DNA of 64,000 bases from an uncultured Pseudomonadota bacterium. GTDB taxonomy: Bacteria; Pseudomonadota; Gammaproteobacteria; Burkholderiales; Methylophilaceae. Under the pieces are notes generated by a model. It had not been told where the DNA came from, searched no databases, and was given only the letters and a program-made list of their open reading frames with translations. Location: the NCBI GenBank assembly GCA_903876765.1, contig CAIRBH010000048.1:1-64000 (forward strand). Direction: 5' to 3'. The translations under genes and the position numbers were made by a program. Shown piece after piece: positions 1 to 9,742 of the stretch. Numbering within the stretch: position 1 is the first letter of the stretch; every line of letters begins with the position of its first letter.

Positions 1-246
1 CACAATGTCTGCACCAGCTTTAAAGAATGGCTCAGCTTCGTAGAAACCAGCATCTGCTGTTTTCAAATCAACTAAGATTTTGTTGTTTGGGAATTTAGCA
101 CGTAAAACTTCAAGTAATTTGATACCGTTATGCTTAATGCAAGGTGTACCAATTTCCAAGATATCTACATGTGGAGCAACTTTGGTTGCTAAAGCGACGG
201 TACCGTCAAAATCTAATGAGTCTAATGCCATTTGGGTTTGTGCCAT
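1..246 (-). CDS. hxlA: 3-hexulose-6-phosphate synthase, N-terminal 82 residues (truncated by window edge)
   Basis: Condenses formaldehyde with ribulose 5-phosphate to hexulose 6-phosphate, the entry step of the RuMP cycle in the cytoplasm. I translated the minus strand directly because the ORF track omits it: it begins MAQTQMALDSLDFDGT and contains EIGTPCIKHNGI and ILVDLKTADAG, the substrate-binding strands of the OMP decarboxylase/HPS superfamily. The start is fixed by a very strong SD, GGAGGA, six bases before the ATG. The 3' end lies outside the window, so the full length (about 210 residues in the family) cannot be checked. Identification is strong because these N-terminal blocks are nearly invariant in methylotroph HPS enzymes. 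It points to an obligate or facultative methylotroph. Confidence 0.93.
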   Translation of the reverse strand, partial: MAQTQMALDSLDFDGTVALATKVAPHVDILEIGTPCIKHNGIKLLEVLRAKFPNNKILVDLKTADAGFYEAEPFFKAGADIV

Positions 247-265
247 GCTACATCCTCCAACTAAA

Positions 266-290
266 AAGTAAATCTAGATAAGATTTACTT
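266..290 (-). promoter_or_regulatory. Stem-loop in the hxlA 5' leader
   Basis: A perfect 10-bp inverted repeat (AAGTAAATCT / AGATTTACTT) with a 5-base loop sits 19 bases before the hxlA start and just upstream of its SD, followed on the minus strand by five U residues. It could be an mRNA 5' stabiliser, a weak attenuator, or a DNA operator; the sequence does not decide. No convincing -10/-35 pair was found in the rest of the 247-461 gap, which is AT-rich and otherwise featureless. Confidence 0.5.
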
Positions 291-461
291 AAGATTAAAA
301 ATACGAATTGAATAGTTATTTTGTGCAGAAAACACACGTTTCGCGATAATAACACGCACTTAATATGAAATTAATAATTTTTTTGTTAATTTGGGCTTAT
401 TCGCCATATTTATGCTGATTTTCTCAATTTATTGACAGATTTTATATCAGATTTGCTAGGC

Positions 462-1523
462 TTATATCAGTAACTCTGACAGCGCATTAATCAGTAATTT
501 TGACTGTTCATCGGTACCGACGGTGATCCTGATATATGGTGCGATGCGGCTTGGCAACTTAAAGTGGCGCACAATAATATGTCGTTCTCGCAATAGTGCG
601 GCCAATGCTAGCCCATCTTTGATTTGATGCTTTGCAAAGATAAAATTTGCGCCAGAGGGCAGTACTGTAAAGCCCAGTTGAGTTAAATCACTCACCAGCG
701 CATCACGGCTAGCCATCACCTTGCTACAAGTCAATTTAAAATAAGCCTTATCTTGCATGGCGGCAATCGCGCCAGCTGAGGCCAAGCTATCAATCGGGTA
801 GGAATTAAAGCTATCTTTTACCCGCGTCAACGCCTCTATTAGGTCTTTTGCGCCTAATGCGTAGCCTACTCGCAAGCCAGCCAATGAGCGGGCTTTGGAC
901 AAGGTGTGTATCACCAATAAATTGGGGTAAGTATTGATTAAATGAACCGCAGATTCCGTACCGAAATCAACATAAGCTTCATCTACCACCACCACTGACT
1001 GCGTATTTATTTTTAGTAATCGCTCAATCTCATCCAAAGCCAGCGGTATGCCAGTCGGGGCATTAGGGTTGGGGAATATAATGCCGCCATTAGGCACATC
1101 ATAATCATCAATATTGATGGTGAAATCTTCGGCTAATGGGATGGCTTGGTATTCAATGTCGTATAAACCACAATACACTGGATAAAAACTATAAGTAATA
1201 TCAGGAAACAGCAAAGGCCTACTATGCTTTAAAAGTGCCTGAAAAACCTGTGCCAGTACTTCATCAGAACCATTGCCGACAAAAACTTGTTGCGCTGTTA
1301 GGCCATGCACATTGGCAATGGCCGCTTTTAGCGCATCTGAATTGGGGTCTGGATACAAACGCAACGCGTCAGTAGTGGCCAGCTTAATCGCCTCAATCAC
1401 CTTGGGGCTAGGCCCATAGGGGTTTTCATTAGTATTTAATTTAACTAAATTATCTAACTTGGGCTGCTCACCTGGTACATAAGGCGTGAGTTTATGTACG
1501 ACATCACTCCAAAATTTACTCAT
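462..1523 (-). CDS. hisC: Histidinol-phosphate aminotransferase
   Basis: PLP enzyme that transaminates imidazole-acetol phosphate with glutamate in histidine synthesis. The 353-residue length is normal for HisC. Visible class I/II aminotransferase signatures: [13 protein letters not shown] near residue 28, NPNAPTG near 152, DEAYVDF near 181, and the PLP lysine in [14 protein letters not shown] (about K210). An arginine-rich substrate site appears near the end (RITVGT). The start overlaps the hisD stop by four bases, so the two are translationally coupled in a murA-hisG-hisD-hisC run. A second HisC paralogue is common in proteobacteria, but this location makes the histidine role clear. Confidence 0.95.
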   Translation of the reverse strand: MSKFWSDVVHKLTPYVPGEQPKLDNLVKLNTNENPYGPSPKVIEAIKLATTDALRLYPDPNSDALKAAIANVHGLTAQQVFVGNGSDEVLAQVFQALLKHSRPLLFPDITYSFYPVYCGLYDIEYQAIPLAEDFTINIDDYDVPNGGIIFPNPNAPTGIPLALDEIERLLKINTQSVVVVDEAYVDFGTESAVHLINTYPNLLVIHTLSKARSLAGLRVGYALGAKDLIEALTRVKDSFNSYPIDSLASAGAIAAMQDKAYFKLTCSKVMASRDALVSDLTQLGFTVLPSGANFIFAKHQIKDGLALAALLRERHIIVRHFKLPSRIAPYIRITVGTDEQSKLLINALSELLI

Positions 1524-2833
1524 GTTTGATTAGCTTTCAGCCTAAATTCTGCCGACCTAGCATGTGCCTGCAAGCCTTCTCCGTAAGCCAAGGTCGCCGC
1601 CACCTTGCCCAGCGTTTGCGCGCCTTGCTCTGACACCATAATCAAACTTGAGCGTTTTTGAAAGTCATAAACGCCTAAGGGAGATGAAAAACGCGCTGTA
1701 CGCGAAGTTGGCAACACATGATTAGGCCCAGCGCAATAATCTCCTAGGGCTTCACAAGTGTTTCTACCCATAAAAATAGCGCCCGCATGTTTGATTGTTT
1801 TGCTAAAGGCTAGTGGATCATCCATAGACAGCTCTAAGTGCTCAGGCGCAATATAGTTGCAAATTTCCGCCGCTTCAGCCAAATCCCGCACTTGAATCAG
1901 CGCACCTCTGTCCGTCAACGACTTAGTAATAATCTCTTTACGCGGCATTTCTGCCACTAATTTTTGTATGCTCGCGCTCACTTTCTCTAAAAAGTCAGCG
2001 TCAGGGCTTAGCAATATCGCTTGGGCTAATTCGTCATGCTCAGCTTGGCTGAACAAATCCATGGCCACCCAATCTGGGTTAGTTTTACCGTCACATATCA
2101 CTAAAATCTCTGAAGGCCCCGCCACCATATCAATACCGACCACACCAAATACACGTCGTTTTGCCGCAGCAACATAAGCATTACCAGGCCCTACCACTTT
2201 ATCTACCTGCGGCACGGTTTGTGTGCCGTAAGCCAATGCACCCACTGCTTGGGCGCCGCCTATACAAAACACCCTATCCACCCCCGAAATTGCCGCGGCG
2301 GCCAATACAAGCTGGTTTCTTTCACCATTGGGCGTAGGCACCACCATAATCAGCTCTTTAACACCCGCCACTTTAGCGGGAATCGCATTCATTAATACCG
2401 ATGAAGGATACGCCGCTTTGCCACCTGGCACGTACAAACCAACGCGATCTAGGCAAGTCACTTGTTGGCCGAGCAGCGTTCCATCGGCCTCGGTATAACT
2501 CCAAGAGCTCATCAGCTGCTTCTCGTGATAAATTCGTACCCTATCTGCGGCGAGCTGTAAAGCTGCGCGCTGGTCTTGCGGCAGCTCGTTTAAGGCGGCA
2601 TTTAAGGCCTGTTTGCTAATTTCCAGCTCAACTAAACTAGTTGCACTGGTTTTATCAAAACGGTTGGTATATTCCAAAACTGCAGCATCGCCACGTTTTT
2701 TAACATCTTTTAAAATGCCCGCGACAACCTCATCTACACTGTCATCTTGCGCCGTTTCAAAGGCAAGCAAAGCGTGCAAGTGCTGGTCAAAATCTATATC
2801 GCTAGTAGAAAATCGTCTAATATTTATCGTCAT
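1520..2833 (-). CDS. hisD: Histidinol dehydrogenase
   Basis: Zn-dependent NAD+ enzyme that oxidises L-histidinol to L-histidine in two steps. It is 437 residues, the family norm. Seen: [18 protein letters not shown] (about 130), the nucleotide region [52 protein letters not shown] with the zinc-ligand Gln/His, APEHLEL, and [14 protein letters not shown] with a further catalytic His. It lies between hisG and hisC on the same strand; the 28-base gap to hisG holds several successive stop codons. Translation likely starts at the ATG at 2833 (MTINIRRF), preceded by TTTAAGGGT, which can serve as an SD. Confidence 0.96.
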   Translation of the reverse strand: MTINIRRFSTSDIDFDQHLHALLAFETAQDDSVDEVVAGILKDVKKRGDAAVLEYTNRFDKTSATSLVELEISKQALNAALNELPQDQRAALQLAADRVRIYHEKQLMSSWSYTEADGTLLGQQVTCLDRVGLYVPGGKAAYPSSVLMNAIPAKVAGVKELIMVVPTPNGERNQLVLAAAAISGVDRVFCIGGAQAVGALAYGTQTVPQVDKVVGPGNAYVAAAKRRVFGVVGIDMVAGPSEILVICDGKTNPDWVAMDLFSQAEHDELAQAILLSPDADFLEKVSASIQKLVAEMPRKEIITKSLTDRGALIQVRDLAEAAEICNYIAPEHLELSMDDPLAFSKTIKHAGAIFMGRNTCEALGDYCAGPNHVLPTSRTARFSSPLGVYDFQKRSSLIMVSEQGAQTLGKVAATLAYGEGLQAHARSAEFRLKANQT

Positions 2834-2861
2834 ACCCTTAAACCTAACAATCTTAAATGAG

Positions 2862-3518
2862 TTATTTTTGAATTATTGACTTAGATGAAATTGCACTTAA
2901 AAATGCATCCATCATAGGTTGAATTTTTGCTCGATTTAACTTGAGTGACGCCTGATTGACTATCAAACGTGAGCTAATATCTCCCACCTCTTCTACAGCT
3001 TTGAGTTTGTTGGCACGTAGGGTGCTGCCTGTGCTGACTAAATCAACAATCACATCAGCTAAGCCAACCAATGGGCCTAACTCCATAGAGCCATATAGTT
3101 TAATTAAATCCACGTGCATGCCCTTGGCGGCAAAATGTTCGCGGGCTGTTTTGACATATTTAGTCACCACTTTTAAACGGGCACCGCTGCGAATTGATGC
3201 AAAATAGTCAAAATCTTCACGCACCGCGACCATCATTTTACATTTGGCAATTTGCAAATCTATAGGCTGATACAGCCCGTCGCCGCCATGCTCGTCTAAT
3301 ACATCTTTACCGGCAATGCCTAAATCGGCCGCGCCATATTGCACATAGGTCGGCACATCTGAAGCTCGGACAATAATCAATCGTACATCTTCAAGATTGG
3401 TGGCTAAAATCAGCTTGCGTGAAGACTCAGGGTCTTCTAAGGCATGAATGCCTGCCGCGGCTAATAACGGCGTTGTTTCTTCAAAAATGCGACCTTTTGA
3501 TAATGCGATAGTAATCAT
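2862..3518 (-). CDS. hisG: ATP phosphoribosyltransferase catalytic subunit, short form
   Basis: Commits ATP and PRPP to histidine synthesis. At 218 residues it is the short HisG form that lacks the C-terminal ACT-like regulatory domain and needs HisZ for activity and feedback control. Motifs: [15 protein letters not shown] at the start, [46 protein letters not shown] (PRPP-binding). The last 15 residues ([17 protein letters not shown]) are loosely conserved. No hisZ is present in this window. It starts two bases after the murA stop, so it is probably co-transcribed with murA. Confidence 0.95.
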   Translation of the reverse strand: MITIALSKGRIFEETTPLLAAAGIHALEDPESSRKLILATNLEDVRLIIVRASDVPTYVQYGAADLGIAGKDVLDEHGGDGLYQPIDLQIAKCKMMVAVREDFDYFASIRSGARLKVVTKYVKTAREHFAAKGMHVDLIKLYGSMELGPLVGLADVIVDLVSTGSTLRANKLKAVEEVGDISSRLIVNQASLKLNRAKIQPMMDAFLSAISSKSIIQK

Positions 3519-3520
3519 TT

Positions 3521-4783
<1,263 letters not shown>

Positions 4784-5095
4784 TTACTTAGCCGCATCTA
4801 ACATAGTTTGCAGCTCGCCGTTTTCGTACATCGCACGCATAATGTCTGAGCCGCCTACAAACTCGCCATTGATATACAGCTGTGGGATGGTAGGCCAATT
4901 GGCATAGACTTTAATGCCTTCTCGTATTGCTTGGTCAGCCAGTACATCGACCGCAACATACTTGGCATGGCAGGCCTCTAAAATTTGTGTCGCCATGTTA
5001 GAAAACCCACATTGTGGAAATTTTGGACTACCTTTCATGTAAAGCACGACTGGGTTAGTGGTCACCGTTTGTTTAATTGTTACTTGTGCATCCAT
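4784..5095 (-). CDS. grxD: Monothiol CGFS glutaredoxin (Grx4/GrxD type)
   Basis: Small (103 aa) monothiol glutaredoxin that, in this family, binds and transfers [2Fe-2S] clusters with glutathione and partners BolA proteins rather than reducing disulfides. Diagnostic signatures: KGSPKFPQCGFS (active-site CGFS), NWPTIPQLYINGEFVGGSDI with the TIP cis-proline, and GGSD glutathione contacts. SD GGAGAG lies seven bases before the ATG. A BolA-family gene lies immediately upstream in the same direction, which supports a functional Grx-BolA iron-sulfur pair. The first 12 residues are variable; the rest is highly typical. Confidence 0.94.
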   Translation of the reverse strand: MDAQVTIKQTVTTNPVVLYMKGSPKFPQCGFSNMATQILEACHAKYVAVDVLADQAIREGIKVYANWPTIPQLYINGEFVGGSDIMRAMYENGELQTMLDAAK

Positions 5096-5148
5096 TTATC
5101 TCTCCATGACTGAATATTTTCATTAAATTTATTGTGCATCAATAAGCA

Positions 5149-5391
5149 CTAAGACTGACTCATCCATTGCGCTGGGGTGTAGGTTTTCATTGACAAAGCG
5201 TGAATTTCTGAGCGCATTCTATCGCCAAGCGCCGCGTATACTAGCTGGTGCTGTTGCACCATGTTTTTCCCTAAAAAAGCCGCGCTCACGATCTGCGCTT
5301 CAAAATGCGTGCCGTCATCACCTAATACTTGGATGTATTCACAGTCCAAATGCTGTGTAATGTATAACTCTAACTGTTTTGCACTTAACAC
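5149..5391 (-). CDS. ibaG: BolA/IbaG-family protein
   Basis: 80-residue BolA-like protein. E. coli IbaG (YrbA) is likewise encoded next to murA and the mla genes, and the family partners CGFS glutaredoxins in iron-sulfur trafficking and acid-stress responses. Seen: GDDGTHFEAQIVSAAFLGKNMVQQHQLVYAALGDRM, the BolA core with its conserved histidines, then SEIHALSMKTYTPAQW, typical of IbaG. Translation begins with GTG, not ATG: the frame is MLSAKQLELY from GTG at 5391, with AAGGTG about ten bases upstream; the nearby ATG is out of frame and closes at once. It is followed by grxD. Confidence 0.9.
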   Translation of the reverse strand: MLSAKQLELYITQHLDCEYIQVLGDDGTHFEAQIVSAAFLGKNMVQQHQLVYAALGDRMRSEIHALSMKTYTPAQWMSQS

Positions 5392-5401
5392 GATGACATC
5401 A

Positions 5402-5463
5402 CCTTTTTGACTTGGGCTTTTTTGACTTGGTCTTTTAAGTTGGGCTTTTAACTTTAGCCAAGC
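5402..5463 (-). repeat. Degenerate tandem array after the ABC permease stop codon
   Basis: Read on the minus strand, the whole spacer between the permease stop and ibaG is short repeats beginning with TAA or CAA: TAAAAGCCCAACT, TAAAAGACCAAGT, CAAAAAAGCCCAAGT, CAAAAAGGT. The last copy supplies the SD of ibaG. The unit is 13-15 bases and degenerate. It resembles the arrays after rodA and chaA. Confidence 0.7.
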
Positions 5464-6264
5464 TTACGTTCTTAATTTATAGCCAGATTTTAGCATTTTT
5501 AGTGTAATCAGTGCTAACACTAAGAAAGACGTGCCAACAATCAACAAACTTACCCAGGGCGAAATGTCACCTTGCCCAAAAAATCCGTATCTAAATCCAT
5601 CTATCATGTAGAAAAACGGATTGAGCTGCGACACTTTTTGCCAAAAAGGTGGCAGTGAATGTATAGAATAAAACACGCCAGATAAAAAAGACAAAGGCAT
5701 GATAATGAAGTTTTGGAATACCGCCATCTGATCAAATCTATCGGCCCATATACCAGCAATAATGCCAAATGCGCCCAGTAAAGCGCTGCCCAATAAAGCA
5801 AATGCAATCATCATCCAAGGGTGCAGCACATGTATATCAACAACCCACATCGCCACTAAATAAATACATAAGCCAACACTCAAACCGCGAATAATGGCGG
5901 CACATAAAAATGCGATAAAGAATTCAAAATGCGTCAATGGCGTGAGTAAGACAAAAATCAAATTACCCATCACTTTGGACTGAATTAAGCTAGAAGAGCT
6001 ATTAGCAAAAGCGTTTTGCAAGACCGACATCATGATTAGGCCCGGTATCAAAAAAGTCGTATAGGGCACATCTTGATAAACTTGCACGTGCCCCGCCAAT
6101 ACATGTGAAAAAATCAGCAAATACAACAGCGCAGTAATGACTGGTGCTGCCACAGTTTGAAAGCCTACCCGCCAAAAACGCAGCATCTCTTTTTTTAACA
6201 GGGTCCAAGGCCCGCGAAACCTTGGACTGATGGATATGCCATACATTTTATAAACTTTAGCCAT
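5464..6264 (-). CDS. yadH: ABC-2 type transporter permease (YadH-like)
   Basis: Inner-membrane permease of 266 residues with about six hydrophobic segments (for instance VGFQTVAAPVITALLYLLIF, FIAFLCAAIIRGLSVGLCIY, MMIAFALLGSALLGAFGIIAG) and the ABC-2 signature region FQNFIIMPLSFLSGVFYSIHSLPPFWQ. Its start overlaps the stop of the ATPase gene by eight bases, so the two form an exporter unit. Family members are annotated as multidrug or envelope-lipid exporters, but no substrate can be read from the sequence. Conservation of this pair beside mlaFEDCB and murA across betaproteobacteria suggests an envelope role. The start could also be the internal Met7. Confidence 0.9.
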   Translation of the reverse strand: MAKVYKMYGISISPRFRGPWTLLKKEMLRFWRVGFQTVAAPVITALLYLLIFSHVLAGHVQVYQDVPYTTFLIPGLIMMSVLQNAFANSSSSLIQSKVMGNLIFVLLTPLTHFEFFIAFLCAAIIRGLSVGLCIYLVAMWVVDIHVLHPWMMIAFALLGSALLGAFGIIAGIWADRFDQMAVFQNFIIMPLSFLSGVFYSIHSLPPFWQKVSQLNPFFYMIDGFRYGFFGQGDISPWVSLLIVGTSFLVLALITLKMLKSGYKLRT

Positions 6265-7165
6265 GATGCTGTCCTACCAATGATAAAAATACGTCCTCTA
6301 AGTCGGCTTCGTTCAACTGCATATCTAGCACTTTAATATTAGCGCCCCTTAAAGCAGCTAAAACCAGCTCTATCTGTGCCATATCGCTCAATGCAAAGGT
6401 GAAAATGCCTTTTTCTTGGCTGCGCAACATCGTTAGAATTTCTACTGGCAAAACCACTTCACCTAAAGTGAGCCGTAATTTTTTTGCAGCAAATTTATTG
6501 AGTAAATTAGCGGTGCTATCTAAAGCTACGATTTCACCTTGCTTCATCATGCCCACTCGGCTGCATAAAGTTTCAGCTTCTTCTAAATAGTGTGTAGTTA
6601 AAATAATGGTATGACCATCTCGGTTAAGCTTTTTAATAAACTCCCACAGCATTTGGCGCAACTCTACATCTACGCCAGCAGTCGGTTCATCTAGCACTAT
6701 AACAGGTGGTTTGTGCGCCAAGGCTTGAGCGATAAGTGCTCTGCGCTTCATGCCACCAGAAAGCTTGCGCATATTAGTATGCGCTTTATCTGTAAGCCCT
6801 AGTCCTTCTAGGATTTCATCCACCCAAGCATCATTTTCTGGGCCACGACCAAAGTAGCCAGCCTGAAATCGCAACATTTCACGTACATTAAAAAATGGAT
6901 CAAATACAAGCTCTTGCGGCACGATACCTAATAATTGCCTAGCTTGCTGGTACTGATTGACCACATCAAAACCCATGACAGATACATCGCCAGCACTGGG
7001 TTTGATTAAGCCAGCTAAGATACCGATTAAGGTCGACTTACCTGCGCCATTGGGTCCTAATAAAGCAAAAAATTCGCCTTGTGCTATGGTTAAATCTATG
7101 CCTTTAAGTGCATGTAGATTGCCAAAATGCTTATGTATATTATCGATACGAATTGCAGGGGTCAT
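6257..7165 (-). CDS. yadG: ABC transporter ATP-binding protein (YadG-like)
   Basis: Cytoplasmic ATPase of the adjoining ABC-2 exporter, 302 residues. Walker A is GPNGAGKSTLIG (about residues 38-46), the Q-loop is GIVPQELVF, the ABC signature is KLSGGMKRRALIAQAL, Walker B is PPVIVLDEPTAGVD, and the H-loop is TIILTTHYLEEAE. The C-terminal 80 residues form the accessory region common in CcmA/NodI-type ATPases. All catalytic motifs are intact. It lies downstream of mlaB, separated by about 157 bases containing a stem-loop, so it may have its own transcript. Confidence 0.93.
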   Translation of the reverse strand: MTPAIRIDNIHKHFGNLHALKGIDLTIAQGEFFALLGPNGAGKSTLIGILAGLIKPSAGDVSVMGFDVVNQYQQARQLLGIVPQELVFDPFFNVREMLRFQAGYFGRGPENDAWVDEILEGLGLTDKAHTNMRKLSGGMKRRALIAQALAHKPPVIVLDEPTAGVDVELRQMLWEFIKKLNRDGHTIILTTHYLEEAETLCSRVGMMKQGEIVALDSTANLLNKFAAKKLRLTLGEVVLPVEILTMLRSQEKGIFTFALSDMAQIELVLAALRGANIKVLDMQLNEADLEDVFLSLVGQHHG

Positions 7166-7219
7166 GGTGTTCTAAAAATTTAACCTTATTCTAAATTTGG
7201 CTGACGTTAAATGAAATAT

Positions 7220-7239
7220 GGCCTGTTCTTCAACAAGCC
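7220..7239 (-). other. Intercistronic stem-loop between mlaB and the ABC exporter
   Basis: On the minus strand GGCTTGTTGAAGAACAGGCC folds into an 8-bp stem (one G-U pair) with a GAAG loop, enclosed by an outer CTGACG/CGTCAG pair at 7201-7206 and 7239-7244. There is no U-tract, so it is unlikely to be a simple intrinsic terminator; an mRNA processing or stabilising element is possible. Nearby, 7268-7300 carries a doubled GCCTAAATAG. Confidence 0.4.
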
Positions 7240-7322
7240 GTCAGGAATTAGTGCGATAGATTTAGCATCAGACTTAAGACTATTTAGGCGGCTATTTAGG
7301 CAAAATTGACTACTATTATTGG

Positions 7323-7631
7323 CTAAGCTTGACGGATAGAAACAAATTCCGTGACCCCATAAAGCGCTAGCAAACGGCTTAAATTGAGGGGTAAATTAGC
7401 AAAACTGACTTTAGCCGAAGCGGCAAAAGCCCGCCGCTGCCATTCCAACATCAAACTCAGTGCGGCGGTATCGACTTTAGTCACTTGGGAAAAATCCACC
7501 GCAAATTCACCTAGCATGGACAAGGCTTCACTTTTAAGCAAAATCAAATTAGCATTGTCCATTAGCACCTCTCCAGAGATATGCCAATTGTTTGCCTCTT
7601 GAACAATATTCGCTGGCTTAAGCATAGTCAT
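7323..7631 (-). CDS. mlaB: MlaB, STAS-domain subunit of the Mla phospholipid transporter
   Basis: Cytoplasmic STAS-domain protein that, in E. coli, binds the ATPase MlaF and is needed for assembly and activity of MlaFEDB. It is 102 residues. Seen: LKSEALSMLGEFAVDFSQVTKVDTAALSLMLEWQRRA, in which VDTAALSLM is the STAS loop and conserved helix. Last gene of mlaFEDCB, 15 bases after mlaC. Sequence conservation of this subunit is low in general, so the call leans on the STAS fold and operon position. Confidence 0.88.
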   Translation of the reverse strand: MTMLKPANIVQEANNWHISGEVLMDNANLILLKSEALSMLGEFAVDFSQVTKVDTAALSLMLEWQRRAFAASAKVSFANLPLNLSRLLALYGVTEFVSIRQA

Positions 7632-7646
7632 TTAAAATTGCACAGC

Positions 7647-8270
7647 CTATTTAAGCCCAGCGACGGTGTTTTTATCTGCCAGTTTTTTATTCAGACTATC
7701 TAAGCCATTTTGGCGAATTTCATTGCTAAATTGACTGCGATAATTGGTCACCAAACTAACGTTTTCTATCACAATGTCATAGACTTTCCAACCTGCAGGG
7801 CCTTTGACCAAACTGTAATCGACCGCAACTGGCTGGCCACCTGCTTGTAAAATCTGCGTTTTAACGCTAACGTTTTTTTCATCTGCTTCATAGCGCATGG
7901 GCTTATATTCAATGACTTGGTCTTTATATTTGCTAAGGGCGCTTGAGTATGTGCGCAGCAATAAGCTACGAAACTCTTTTTGAAATATCGCCTGCTGTTC
8001 TGGCGTGGCTGTTTTCCAATTTTTGCCAAGCACCATACGACATACGCGATCAAAATCAAAATTAGGTAAAATTTTATCTTCAATCACCGCATATAATTTT
8101 TGTTGATTGCCAGCTTGGATGTCTTTATCAGTTCTAATAATAATTAATACGTCATCTGCGGTTTGCTTAACCAGTACATCTGGCGCTAACTCTGCGTTAG
8201 CTATACCTGTAGCGGCGAATAAGCTCAAAAAAAAGCCAAAAGCCAGTAAGCATTTTACAAAAATCTTCAT
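7647..8270 (-). CDS. mlaC: MlaC, periplasmic phospholipid-binding protein
   Basis: Soluble periplasmic carrier that shuttles phospholipids between the outer-membrane MlaA complex and inner-membrane MlaFEDB. 207 residues with a cleavable signal peptide (MKIFVKCLLAFGFFLSLFAATGIANA). Family blocks: NFDFDRVCRMVLGKNWKTATPEQQAIFQKEFRSLLLRTYSSAL (about residues 72-115), then VDYSLVKGPAGWKVYDIVIENVSLVTNYRSQF near the C-terminus. Lies between mlaD and mlaB. No mlaA (vacJ) gene is in the cluster, although some relatives carry it here. Confidence 0.95.
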   Translation of the reverse strand: MKIFVKCLLAFGFFLSLFAATGIANAELAPDVLVKQTADDVLIIIRTDKDIQAGNQQKLYAVIEDKILPNFDFDRVCRMVLGKNWKTATPEQQAIFQKEFRSLLLRTYSSALSKYKDQVIEYKPMRYEADEKNVSVKTQILQAGGQPVAVDYSLVKGPAGWKVYDIVIENVSLVTNYRSQFSNEIRQNGLDSLNKKLADKNTVAGLK

Positions 8271-8323
8271 TTAAACCCTTTTTTCAATTTAATGATTATA
8301 TAAATTAGGCTAACACACCCACG

Positions 8324-8887
8324 CTAAAACGGTGGGTCACCCAATTCGGTTGACTTGCCAGCCTTAGCATTCGCCGCTGGCGTATTATCTACAGCGTTTG
8401 GTACTGGCGTGTTGGTAACAGATTTTGTCTCGGTTTCAGAGGCCTTGCTAAACAAAAACTGACTAATCATTTTTTCTAGCACTATGGCATCTTGCGTTTT
8501 CGCGATTTTATCACCATTTTTCAACACCTCCTCGTCACCGCCCGCCTCAAGCCCAATGTATTGCTCGCCCAACAAACCTGCTGTGTAGATATTAGCAAAG
8601 GTATCGGTAGGAAATGCGTAGCGCTTATCTATTTTTATGCTGACCACTGCCTGATAATTCTTGCCATTAAACACGATGCTATCGACACGACCCACCAGCA
8701 CACCCGCGCTTTTAACTGGCGCATTAGGTTTTAAACTGCCGACATTTTCAAATGCAGCGGTGACGCTATAAGTTGCACCAATTTTACTAGAGGTTAAATT
8801 GCCTACTTTCATGGCAAGCCCCAGCAAAGCGGCAAAGCCTAACGCCACAAAAATGCCTACCCATAAATCTATTGTTGTTCTATCCAC
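8324..8887 (-). CDS. mlaD: MlaD, membrane-anchored MCE-domain protein
   Basis: Forms the hexameric periplasmic ring of the MlaFEDB complex through which lipid passes. 187 residues: one N-terminal transmembrane helix (TIDLWVGIFVALGFAALLGLAMKV), then an MCE domain with YSVTAAFENVGSLKPNAPVKSAGVLVGRVDSI and the hydrophobic loop region TAGLLGEQYIGLEAGG. The C-terminal 45 residues are polar, probably disordered (NTPVPNAVDNTPAANAKAGKS), as in relatives. Sits between mlaE and mlaC on one transcript. Confidence 0.95.
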   Translation of the reverse strand: MDRTTIDLWVGIFVALGFAALLGLAMKVGNLTSSKIGATYSVTAAFENVGSLKPNAPVKSAGVLVGRVDSIVFNGKNYQAVVSIKIDKRYAFPTDTFANIYTAGLLGEQYIGLEAGGDEEVLKNGDKIAKTQDAIVLEKMISQFLFSKASETETKSVTNTPVPNAVDNTPAANAKAGKSTELGDPPF

Positions 8888-8933
8888 TTACCTTCCCCTC
8901 AAATAACATGCGCATATCCATGTGGCCTATACC

Positions 8934-9737
8934 TTACACAACCATCATAAATGATGTTAATACAAAATCTAAGGCCAATACTGTCAAGGATGAAATCACC
9001 ACTGTGCGGGTTGTGGCGCGGCTAACGCCTTCAGCCGTTGGTGGGGCATCAAAGCCCTCAAACAGGGCAATCATGGTACAAGCCACGCCAAATACCAAAC
9101 TTTTGATTAAACCATTGACGATATCTAGCCTAACATCCACATTAGCCTGCATTTGCGACCAAAATGCACCATCATCTACCCCGATGATAGGCACTGCAAC
9201 TAAATAGCCACCTAAAATACCGACCATAGAAAAAATAGTCGCCAATATCGGCATAGAAATAACCCCTGCCCAAAAGCGTGGCGCGACGACTCGTGCAATT
9301 GGATTAACCGCCATCATTTCCATGGCTGACAATTGCTCAGTGGCTTTCATTAAGCCTATTTCTGCAGTAATCGCCGTACCCGCACGACCCGCAAAAAGTA
9401 AAGCAGTGACTACTGGGCCCAGTTCACGCACCAATGCCAGCGCAACCAGTACGCCGATGGCCTCGGATGAACCATACTTTTGCAAGGTATTATAGCCTTG
9501 CAACGCCAGTACCATGCCTACAAAAAATGCTGACACGACTATGATTAGCAGCGACATCACCCCTGTAAAGTAAATCTCGCGCAAGGTTAGATTAAACCGC
9601 TTAAAACTCTCACCCGAATAAACGATGGCCAAACCAAACAGTCTAGCACCCACGCCCAAACGCCAAGTGCGCTCTATCATACGATGGCCTATGCCGCGTA
9701 ATTTATTTGCAATGCTGTTGAGTAAATTGTATTGCAT
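8934..9737 (-). CDS. mlaE: MlaE, permease of the Mla phospholipid transporter
   Basis: Integral inner-membrane subunit of 267 residues with about five to six membrane helices. Signature blocks: FFVGMVLALQGYNTLQKYGSSEAIGVLVALALVRELGPVVTALLFAGRAGTAITAEIGLM, the most conserved stretch of the family, then PRFWAGVISMPILA and GFDAPPTAEGVSRATTRTVV. The N-terminal 40 residues form the amphipathic interfacial region. Five bases separate it from mlaF. Function by family: moves phospholipids between the inner membrane and MlaD, keeping the outer leaflet of the outer membrane free of phospholipid. Confidence 0.96.
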   Translation of the reverse strand: MQYNLLNSIANKLRGIGHRMIERTWRLGVGARLFGLAIVYSGESFKRFNLTLREIYFTGVMSLLIIVVSAFFVGMVLALQGYNTLQKYGSSEAIGVLVALALVRELGPVVTALLFAGRAGTAITAEIGLMKATEQLSAMEMMAVNPIARVVAPRFWAGVISMPILATIFSMVGILGGYLVAVPIIGVDDGAFWSQMQANVDVRLDIVNGLIKSLVFGVACTMIALFEGFDAPPTAEGVSRATTRTVVISSLTVLALDFVLTSFMMVV

Positions 9738-9742
9738 GTTTT

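Noticed and set aside
80-271. 63-residue plus-strand ORF at the left edge
   Set aside because: Antisense to the 3-hexulose-6-phosphate synthase gene, which has the matching conserved protein and SD.
432-460. TTGACA followed by GCTAGG as a plus-strand promoter
   Set aside because: Good -35 but a poor -10, and no plus-strand gene lies downstream.
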